Translations under genes and position numbers: made by a program | From: JAEUPI01 sp044222685 | GTDB taxonomy: Bacteria; Pseudomonadota; Gammaproteobacteria; Burkholderiales; Burkholderiaceae_C | Length of the DNA: 64,000 bases | Assembly: GCA_044222685.1 (NCBI GenBank) | Contig: JBGAMU010000004.1 | Coordinates: 1 to 64,000, forward strand | Direction: 5' to 3' | Notes under the pieces: model-generated | Told to the model about the DNA's origin: nothing | Database searches by the model: none | The model's input: the letters and a program-made list of their open reading frames with translations, nothing else | In this document: in pieces, positions 58,016 through 64,000 of the stretch | How positions within the stretch are numbered: the first letter of the stretch is position 1 | How the letters are laid out: every line of letters starts with the position of its first letter

Positions 58016-58822
58016 CTACTGCGTGGCGGTCAGGCCGCCATCGACATAGACGACCTGGCCGGTGACGAAGCTCGCCGCCGCGCTGCACAGGAAGTGCACC
58101 GGACCCGCCACGTCCTCGGGCTCGGCCACGCGCCCGAGCGGGATGCGCTGCAACAGCCGCTCGCGCACCTGCGGATCGGCCAGCCAGTGGCGACCCATCT
58201 CGCCGCGCACCACCGTCGGCGCGACACCGTTGACCGTGATGCCGTGCTGGCACAGCTCCACCGCATGCTGCCGGATCAGCAGCACCAGCGCGCCCTTGGA
58301 GGCGCAATAGGCCGAATAACCACGATCGCGCATGCCGAGCTGGGCCCGCACCGACAGCACATGGATCTGCCGGCCCGGCGCGCGTCCGGCCGCGACTGCG
58401 GCGATCTGCCAGCGCGCAACGGCCTGCGCCAGGAACATCGCCGCGCGCAGGTTGACCTGCACGACTTCGTCGAAGGCCTCTTCGGTCACGTCGGCGATGC
58501 GTTGCTCGCGCTGCATGCCGACGCAGTTGACCAGCAGATCGAGCGCGCCGAAATGCGTGGCCACGCGTTCGGTGGCGGCGCGGATCTGCGCCGTGTCCTT
58601 CATGTCCATGGCCAGCCCCAGCGCGCGATGGCCGGCGCCGGCCAGCTCCGCCGCGAGCGACTCGGCCTTGGCGGCATCGCGCCCGGCCACCGCGACCGCA
58701 GCGCCGGCCTGCGCCAGCTGCCAGGCCACCGCGCGACCGATGTCACCGTACCCGCCCGGCACGAAGGCCACGCGGTCGGCGAGCGAGAACGACAGGGGGG
58801 CGAACGGCTCGGGCACTCTCAT
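58016..58822 (-). CDS. SDR-family oxidoreductase with altered cofactor motif
   Basis: 268 aa. The Rossmann start is PGGYGDIG (22-29), where the classical TGxxxGIG has Pro for Thr and Asp for Gly; Tyr-Lys are normal (YSAYCASKGALV) with Ser in HVLSVRAQLG, and the C-terminus is GQVVYVDGGLTATQ. VNCVGMQREQR replaces NNAG. Cofactor binding is likely kept. The ATG directly follows (TGAATG) the stop of the ABC permease gene, so the enzyme is co-transcribed with a transport system and probably acts on its ligand or a derivative. Confidence 0.85.
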   Translation of the reverse strand: MRVPEPFAPLSFSLADRVAFVPGGYGDIGRAVAWQLAQAGAAVAVAGRDAAKAESLAAELAGAGHRALGLAMDMKDTAQIRAATERVATHFGALDLLVNCVGMQREQRIADVTEEAFDEVVQVNLRAAMFLAQAVARWQIAAVAAGRAPGRQIHVLSVRAQLGMRDRGYSAYCASKGALVLLIRQHAVELCQHGITVNGVAPTVVRGEMGRHWLADPQVRERLLQRIPLGRVAEPEDVAGPVHFLCSAAASFVTGQVVYVDGGLTATQ

Positions 58823-59740
58823 TCAGTTGTCCAGGATGCTCTTGCGCCCGAACAGGCCGCGTGCACGAAACGTGATCACCGCGATGAACAGCAGGTACAT
58901 CGACAGCATCGACCACTCCGACGCGAAGGCGCCCGACAGGCCGACGACCATGCCGACCATCAGCCCCGCGGCCACCGCGCCCCACAGCGAGCCGACGCCG
59001 CCCAGCACGATGACCAGGAAGGCCGGCACCACCGCATCGACGCCGACGCCGGGGCGGATGCCCCAGATCGGCGCCATCACCACGCCGGCCAGTGCGGCCA
59101 GCGCGACACCGAGCGCGAACACGGCCGAGCGCAGGCGGCCGAGATGGATGCCGAGCGCGCGCACCATCTCGCTGTCGTGCGCGCCGGCCTTGATGATGGC
59201 GCCGTAGGGTGTCTTCTCGAGAAAGAGCCACAGCGCCGCGATGGCCAGCACCGAGAAGCCGCAGGCGAACAGGCGATAGCGCGAGTAGAGGATGTCGCCC
59301 AGCACGATGGCGCCCGACAGCGCCTCGGGCAGCGCCAGCTGCTGCTCGTTGGAACCCCACGCCAGGCGGATCGCCTCTTCGATCACCAGCGCGGCGCCGA
59401 AGGTCAGCAGCAGGCCGTACAACGGGTCGCGACCGTAGGTGCGCCGCAGGCACAGCTCGAGCAGCAGCCCGAACGCGCCGACCAGCACCGGCGCGATGAA
59501 CAGCGCCAGCGCATAGCGCGTGCCCAGCGGCAGCCCCAGATAGGCGGCCTGCCACTCGGGCAGCCAGTTCAGGCGCGGCGCCAGCACCGCCAGCGCCGCG
59601 TACATGCCGAGCGCGAACAGCGAGCCGTGCGCCAGGTTGATGGTCTCCATCACGCCGACGATCAGCATGAAGCCGAGCGCGACCAGGGCGAACAGCAACC
59701 CGAGCGTGAGCCCGTTGAACAGGTGCGGCAGCAGGCTCAT
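58823..59740 (-). CDS. LivH-type branched-chain ABC permease
   Basis: 305 aa, about eight membrane spans. Family marks: LTLGLLFALVALGFMLIVGV, METINLAHGSLFALGMYAAL, LLTFGAALVIEEAIRLAWG, AHDSEMVRALGIHLGRLRSAVF, AGVVMAPIWGIRPGVGVDAV and FLVIVLGGVGSLWGAVAAG. It should pair with a LivM-type permease and LivF/LivG ATPases, none of which is in this window. The binding protein gene precedes it by 22 nt. The substrate could be a branched-chain amino acid, urea, amide or aromatic acid. Confidence 0.9.
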   Translation of the reverse strand: MSLLPHLFNGLTLGLLFALVALGFMLIVGVMETINLAHGSLFALGMYAALAVLAPRLNWLPEWQAAYLGLPLGTRYALALFIAPVLVGAFGLLLELCLRRTYGRDPLYGLLLTFGAALVIEEAIRLAWGSNEQQLALPEALSGAIVLGDILYSRYRLFACGFSVLAIAALWLFLEKTPYGAIIKAGAHDSEMVRALGIHLGRLRSAVFALGVALAALAGVVMAPIWGIRPGVGVDAVVPAFLVIVLGGVGSLWGAVAAGLMVGMVVGLSGAFASEWSMLSMYLLFIAVITFRARGLFGRKSILDN

Positions 59741-59762
59741 CGACCGGGCCGGGTCCTGCCGT

Positions 59763-61082
59763 TCAGCGCTCGTAGCTCGGCGTCGCCTCGTAGCTCTCGA
59801 GCTTGCAGGATTTCGGCGCGTCGGGGTCGACCACGTCCTTCGGTTCGGTCTGCGTGAGGATCTTGTAGATGTCGGTCTTCTCGGCCGGCGCGTCGTTGTA
59901 GCTGGCCATGTAGATGGTCTGCTCGCAGTGGTGCGTCACCGGGTCGATGTACGCGTCGTGGTGCTGCAGCCGGTCGCGAGCGCTCATCTTCCGGCCCTCG
60001 AGCTTCTTGATCACCGCCAGGTTGTTGGTCGTGCCGGCCTCCTGCACGCAGCGCAGCAGCTCGCGCGTGGCCATGTAGCCGTTGTGGTACACGTTGCCCG
60101 GCACCGCGATCGCCATACCCGGATAGGTCTTCTGGTAGGCGGCGACGAACTCCTTCACGCCCGGCAGGTCGAGCCGGTAGTACCAGGTGGTGCCGAACAC
60201 GCCGAAGATCTGCTCCGGCCCGAGGCCGTAGACATCGGGCCAGTCCTGCTGGTTGTTGATCCACGCCGCCTTCTTGTGCAGGCCGAGCTGCACGACCTGC
60301 TGGCGCAGCGCCTTGATGTCGTCGCCGCCGATCGCGGTGGCCACCGCCTGGGGCTTGAGCTGCTGCAGCTTCAGCAGGTAGGCCGAGAAGTCGCGCGTGT
60401 TCTGCGGCACCAGCAGTTCGTCGATCACCTTGCCGCCGTTGGCCTCGAGGATCGCGCGCGTCGCCTTCGAGGTGTTGTGGCCCCACACGTAGTCGTTGGT
60501 CATCAGCACCCAGTCGCGCCCTGCTGTCTTCAAGGTGTTGCGCACGGTGGCCAGCGCGAAGTTGGTGCCGTTGCCGTCCCACACGAACTTGGTGCGGTGG
60601 CAGTCCTTGCCGATCTCGGTGGGTGAGCTCGAGTTGGTGTTGAAGAAGATGCAGCCGTACTTCTGCGCCACCTGCGAGATCGCATTGGCCACGCCCGAGT
60701 GCACCGCGCCGATCAGGAACGCCGCCTCGTTGCGGCTGATCATGCGCTCGGCCACCCGCGAGCCGGTGGCCGGCGTCGTCTCGGTGTCCATGTGGATGGC
60801 CTCGATTGGACGGCCGAGCACGCCGCCCTTTTCGTTGAACTCCTTGATGGCCATCATCGCGCCCAGGCGCTCCTCGCCGCCGCTGGCGGCGTACTGGCCG
60901 CTCGCATCCATCGTCAGGCCGATCACCAGCGGCTTGGGTGCCGCGCTCTGGGCCCAGACGCGGTGGGTGGCCCACGGTCCGAAGAAGCTGCTGCCGCCGG
61001 CCAGCGCGGCCGCCATGGCGCTCACGAAGCGACGCCGCTCGGGTTGCGTCTGCGCAGCGGGGGTTGTGAGGTCGTCAGTCAT
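59763..61082 (-). CDS. ABC transporter substrate-binding protein (LivJ/UrtA-like)
   Basis: 439 aa. Tat-like signal (ERRRFVSAMAAAL, cleavage near RVWAQSA). Type I periplasmic binding fold: LVIGLTMDASGQYAASGGEE, AIKEFNEKGGVLGRPIEAIH, FLIGAVHSGVANAISQVAQK, FFNTNSSSPTEI, FALATVRNTLKT and VWGHNTSKATRA. It is the UrtA/AmiC-like subgroup, with many aromatic residues around the cleft (TTWYYRLDLPGVKEF). AGGAG lies 8 nt before the ATG. Ligand unknown. It is the first gene of the minus operon with LivH and the SDR. Confidence 0.9.
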   Translation of the reverse strand: MTDDLTTPAAQTQPERRRFVSAMAAALAGGSSFFGPWATHRVWAQSAAPKPLVIGLTMDASGQYAASGGEERLGAMMAIKEFNEKGGVLGRPIEAIHMDTETTPATGSRVAERMISRNEAAFLIGAVHSGVANAISQVAQKYGCIFFNTNSSSPTEIGKDCHRTKFVWDGNGTNFALATVRNTLKTAGRDWVLMTNDYVWGHNTSKATRAILEANGGKVIDELLVPQNTRDFSAYLLKLQQLKPQAVATAIGGDDIKALRQQVVQLGLHKKAAWINNQQDWPDVYGLGPEQIFGVFGTTWYYRLDLPGVKEFVAAYQKTYPGMAIAVPGNVYHNGYMATRELLRCVQEAGTTNNLAVIKKLEGRKMSARDRLQHHDAYIDPVTHHCEQTIYMASYNDAPAEKTDIYKILTQTEPKDVVDPDAPKSCKLESYEATPSYER

Positions 61083-61238
61083 GCGGTGTCTCCTGTGATG
61101 CAGGGCGATCCGGCGCCCGTGGTGTGGTGTTCCGTCAGCGCGGAACGATCTGCACGCCGTTCAGCGTCTCCTGCGCTTCGAACGGTCGATGCGACGAACC
61201 GATCGCCGAGTCCGAGATTCGTGGCCGTCGGCAGCGAT
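61083..61238. other. Intergenic region before the binding-protein operon
   Basis: 156 nt between the iolC-DUF2090 stop (61239) and the binding-protein start (61082). No gene is apparent. It should contain the promoter for the ABC operon; no hexamer pair stands out. Confidence 0.35.
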
Positions 61239-63257
61239 TCATGTGTTCTGTCCCGTGGTCATGTGCCGTGCGGCGGTGTCCGCCGCCGGAGGCCGCAGCA
61301 ATCGCGCCTGGACCCACATGCGGATCAGGCGCTGGTAGCGGGCGGCCACATCAGCCACCACGCCGGCATCGTCGAGGACGCCCTCGAACCACGCCTGCGC
61401 CGCCGCGTTGAACAGCGTGCGGCCGACCGCAAAGCCCTTGCAAAGCGGCTGCCGGGCCGCGTCGCAGAAGGCCTGCCACAGCTGCTCTTCGCTCGCTTCC
61501 AGGCCCAGCAGCAGCACACCACGACACCAGCGGTCGTGCTGGGCGATGCAGCGCGACAGCGCCTGCCAGGCAGCCTCGGTCAGCGGCGGCAGCTTCCACC
61601 ACTCGGGGCGCACGCCGCATTGGTAGAACTGCTCGACGGCCCGCACGATGGTCAACGGGCCCTGCTCCATCTGCCGCGGGGGTATCACTTCCAGCAGCAG
61701 TTCGTGGCCGGTGCGCTGGCACGCGCGATACAGATCGCCCACGCTCTGGATCTGGCGCGCCGCGATCGACGGCTCGTCATCCGGATGATGGAGGACCAGG
61801 CACTTGACGACCTGCTCGGTCGGCCAGTCCGTCAGCTCGAGCCCCACGTTGGCGCCGGCCTCGAAGGCGAGCGGCCGCGACCCCGGCGCCTCGACCGGCC
61901 GCGCGATCCACATGCCCCGCCCGGTGAAACGATGCAGCACCTGCGTGCCATGACGGGCGTCGACGATGATGCCCGCAGCCGGCACTTCGCCGGGATGAGT
62001 GGCAGCCAGCAGGTTGCGCTCGACCGCGTAGCCCTGCTCGGCGGCCTGCGCCACCAGGCCCTTGAAGCGGGCGATCCGACCGGCATCGGCTCCGAAACGC
62101 GACGCCAGCTCCTCGAGCTGGCTGCGATGGTCGAACGCCAGCACCACCAGCGACGCCGGCGTCGGACGTCGGGCGGTGGCGCGGTGCACGTGCTCGAGGC
62201 CCTCGTCGCCATGCAGGTGCGTGATGCCCTGCCGGTGCTCGAAGAAATAGGACAGCTCCTCCCAGGTGGGCATCGCCGGCGCGCAGCCGTGCCGCGACAC
62301 GACGATCGCGCCGCATGCGTTGGCATAACGCAGCGCCTGCGCCAGCGGTCGGCCGCGCACCCAACCGCGCAGCAGCCCGGCCATGAACGCATCGCCGGCG
62401 CCCAGCACGTTGAATACGTCGACCGGAAAGCCGGCGCCGACCACGCCCTGCTCGAGCCGCTCGGGAATCGCGCCCTCGTAGGCGATGCAGCCCATCGGGC
62501 CGCGCTTCATCACGATGAGGGCGCGGCTGACGGCCCGGATCGCACGCAGCGCCGCACCGGTGTCGGTGCTGCCGCCGGCGATGTGGATCTCCTCCTCGGT
62601 GCCGACGATGAGGTCGCAAGCCTGCAGCACCTCCTGCAGTTGTGCGGTGACGGCGGCCGACGCCACGTAGCGCTGCTCGCCGAGGCCCGGGGCGGTGAGG
62701 CCCCACAGCACCGGGCGGTAGTCGATGTCGAGCACCACACGCCTGCCGCGGCTGCGCGCGATCGACATCGCCTTGATGCAGGCCGCCCGCGTATCGGGGT
62801 GCGAGAGGTGCGTGCCGCTGATCAGCACGGCACGGGCTCGCGACAGGTAGTCGGGATCGATGTCGTCGACGGTGATCGCCATGTCGGCGCAGTGATCGCG
62901 GTAGAAGATCAGCGGAAAGGTCTGCGGGTCCTTGATGCCGAGGAACACCAATGCGGTCAGGCGCGACGGATCGGTGCGCAGACAGCTGACGTCCACACCC
63001 TCGGCCTGCAGCGTCTCGCGCACGAAGCGGCCGTTGTGTTCGTCGCCCACGCGACTGAGCAGGCCGGCGCGCAGGCCCAGGCGCGAGGCGCCGATCGCGG
63101 TGTTGGTCGGCGAGCCGCCGACGTACTTGGCGAAGGTGCGCATGTCCTCCAGCCGGCCGCCGATCTGCTCGCCGTACAGATCGACCGCGGCGCGGCCGAT
63201 GCAGATCACGTCGAGGTCGTCGGTGCCTGCAGGCGCTGAATCGGCATGCGTGTTCAA
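61239..63257 (-). CDS. iolC: 5-dehydro-2-deoxygluconokinase fused to DUF2090
   Basis: 672 aa from a TTG start. Residues 1-325 are a PfkB/ribokinase-fold kinase: VICIGRAAVDLYG, KYVGGSPTNTAIGASRLGLR, LSRVGDEHNGRFVR and the catalytic loop NVLGAGDAFMAGLL (GAGD at 286-289). From about 340 the DUF2090 domain begins (LVVLAFDHRSQLEELASRFG) and ends FNAAAQAWFEGVLDDAGVVA; this aldolase-like fold is normally joined to IolC in proteobacteria. The pair phosphorylates 5-dehydro-2-deoxy-D-gluconate and may cleave the product in myo-inositol breakdown. AGGAGG lies 5 nt before the TTG; the start overlaps the RpiR stop by 4 nt. Confidence 0.92.
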   Translation of the reverse strand: MNTHADSAPAGTDDLDVICIGRAAVDLYGEQIGGRLEDMRTFAKYVGGSPTNTAIGASRLGLRAGLLSRVGDEHNGRFVRETLQAEGVDVSCLRTDPSRLTALVFLGIKDPQTFPLIFYRDHCADMAITVDDIDPDYLSRARAVLISGTHLSHPDTRAACIKAMSIARSRGRRVVLDIDYRPVLWGLTAPGLGEQRYVASAAVTAQLQEVLQACDLIVGTEEEIHIAGGSTDTGAALRAIRAVSRALIVMKRGPMGCIAYEGAIPERLEQGVVGAGFPVDVFNVLGAGDAFMAGLLRGWVRGRPLAQALRYANACGAIVVSRHGCAPAMPTWEELSYFFEHRQGITHLHGDEGLEHVHRATARRPTPASLVVLAFDHRSQLEELASRFGADAGRIARFKGLVAQAAEQGYAVERNLLAATHPGEVPAAGIIVDARHGTQVLHRFTGRGMWIARPVEAPGSRPLAFEAGANVGLELTDWPTEQVVKCLVLHHPDDEPSIAARQIQSVGDLYRACQRTGHELLLEVIPPRQMEQGPLTIVRAVEQFYQCGVRPEWWKLPPLTEAAWQALSRCIAQHDRWCRGVLLLGLEASEEQLWQAFCDAARQPLCKGFAVGRTLFNAAAQAWFEGVLDDAGVVADVAARYQRLIRMWVQARLLRPPAADTAARHMTTGQNT

Positions 63258-64000
63258 CGCGGCCTCCTGCGCTTGGGCCGGGGATCGACCAGGCATTGAC
63301 CGGCGCACACCACCAGCGTCTGCGCCAGGCACATCGGCGCCACCAGCGAGCGCACCGGCGACGGCGCACCGGCGCCGATCTCCAGGCACACGTGCGCGGC
63401 GGGCTTGAGCGGCGACAGCGCGACGTCGGTGATCGCGATCACCTGCACACCGCGCTCCCTGGCCATCAGCGCAGCCTCGACCACCTCGGCCGAATAGTCC
63501 TTGAAGCTGGTCACCAGCAGCAACTCGTCGGTGCCGATCAGCCGCAGCGATTCGCCGAGCATGCCGCCGACGCCGTCGTGCAGCTGCACCGGCAGGTCGA
63601 GCTGGCCGAGCGCATAGGCCAGGTAGGCGGCCACCGGAAACGCGCGCCGTTGCGCCAGCAGGTGCACACGATGCGCGGCGCACAGCATCCGTGCGGCCTG
63701 CTGCAGCGCCGCGTCGGGCACTCGCTGCTCGAGGCGGTGCAGCTCCGATATGCCCAGCTCGACGAACGACGACAGCAGCTGCGTCGCATCCTGGCGGCCG
63801 GCCGTGGGCGACTTCATGGCGCCGATGCGTTCGCGGTAGGTGCCGGCCTGCTGCCGCAGCCGGTCGCGGAACAGTCGCTGCAGGTCGGTGAAGCCGGCGA
63901 ACTTCATCGCGTTGGCAAAACGAACCAGCGCCGACGGCTGCACGCCGGCCGCCTCGGCCACCGTGGCCGCCGTGCCGAGCGCGAAGTCGTCGGGGTGTTC
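63254..64000 (-). CDS. RpiR/MurR-family regulator (partial, 5' end off window)
   Basis: At least 248 codons are present, and the 5' end runs past the right edge. The visible N-terminal part is the second half of an RpiR-type helix-turn-helix (ALGTAATVAEAAGVQPSALV, RFANAMKFAGFTDLQRLFRD); the C-terminal SIS domain spans HRVHLLAQRRAFPVAAYLAY, DELLLVTSFKDYSAEVVEAA and VIAITDVALSPLKPAAH. RpiR/SIS regulators sense phosphosugars and in alpha- and betaproteobacteria control iol genes, consistent with its 4-nt overlap with iolC. It probably represses or activates the inositol operon. Confidence 0.9.
   Translation of the reverse strand, partial: EHPDDFALGTAATVAEAAGVQPSALVRFANAMKFAGFTDLQRLFRDRLRQQAGTYRERIGAMKSPTAGRQDATQLLSSFVELGISELHRLEQRVPDAALQQAARMLCAAHRVHLLAQRRAFPVAAYLAYALGQLDLPVQLHDGVGGMLGESLRLIGTDELLLVTSFKDYSAEVVEAALMARERGVQVIAITDVALSPLKPAAHVCLEIGAGAPSPVRSLVAPMCLAQTLVVCAGQCLVDPRPKRRRPR
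63258..63268 (-). promoter_or_regulatory. RBS that fixes the TTG start of iolC
   Basis: AGGAGG (minus strand, 63268-63263) with a 5-nt spacer precedes TTG AAC ACG CAT GCC. No ATG is available in frame near this point. The TTG overlaps the stop of the RpiR gene (TTGA), so initiation is probably coupled to the end of rpiR translation. Confidence 0.85.

Noticed and set aside
1..64000. CRISPR array, prophage, insertion sequence, integron, rRNA or tRNA genes
   Set aside because: I scanned for spaced direct repeats, transposase or integrase motifs, terminal inverted repeats and tRNA T-loops and found none I could support.

Overview
This 64 kb window is dense, very GC-rich chromosomal DNA from a betaproteobacterium, most likely of the order Burkholderiales (Rubrivivax/Leptothrix/Methylibium-like). 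The evidence is a Bug-type tricarboxylate-binding protein, a YghU-type glutathione transferase, a C-terminally extended IF-1, Mla/MCE lipid-transport sets, and an intergenic hairpin element of a kind I know from this order. I see no phage, transposase, plasmid, CRISPR, rRNA or tRNA signal. Genes are packed with 1-4 nt overlaps (ATGA, TGATG), and strand changes mark operon borders.

Layout. 1-5.0 kb: thrH, rlhA and a TonB-dependent receptor, all overlapping by 4 nt. 5.0-10.1 kb: a di-metal hydrolase-like gene, a YhbW-like flavin monooxygenase, then a four-gene set (MlaE-like permease, MCE protein, lipoprotein, histidine phosphatase) without an ATPase. 10.1-19.7 kb: Bug binding protein, a trans-sulfuration-type PLP enzyme, small envelope proteins, a TPR/HupE/DUF4198 group, an acyl-CoA synthetase and an aldo/keto reductase. 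19.7-22.7 kb: a TetR regulator with a strong promoter and a 37-bp palindromic operator candidate, co-transcribed with a 720-aa alpha/beta-hydrolase::glycosyltransferase fusion. 22.9-28.3 kb: MddA/NnrU-like methyltransferase, second acyl-CoA synthetase, outer-membrane protein, class II aldolase and MFS transporter. 28.4-29.4 kb: RRM protein and infA.

29.7-38.7 kb: assorted metabolic and envelope genes, including a Tat-exported amidohydrolase, a J-domain/zinc-ribbon/PilZ fusion, and a membrane-protein/His-rich lipoprotein pair. 38.8-42.8 kb: a complete Mla/MCE lipid-transport operon (STAS-MlaE permease, ATPase, MCE, auxiliary lipoprotein) headed by a monoheme cytochrome c lipoprotein. 43.3-46.9 kb: a secreted two-CxxCH DUF1588-like protein with a DUF1501 partner. 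46.9-54.8 kb: a GAF-PAS-degenerate GGDEF protein, three glutathione transferases, a serine hydrolase, a Wzi-like outer-membrane protein and a lytic transglycosylase. 54.9-57.9 kb: small, mostly exported proteins. 58.0-64 kb: branched-chain-type ABC binding protein and a single permease with an SDR enzyme but no LivM/G/F, then an iolC-DUF2090 fusion and an RpiR regulator cut by the window edge.

The most unusual items are the TetR-controlled hydrolase-glycosyltransferase fusion with its palindrome, the J-domain/PilZ fusion, the cytochrome c embedded in an Mla operon, and the split or incomplete transporter sets. No single locus stands out as a clearly new multi-gene system; those four are the best leads. 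All functional calls rest on motif reading and remembered family sequences, not on searches.
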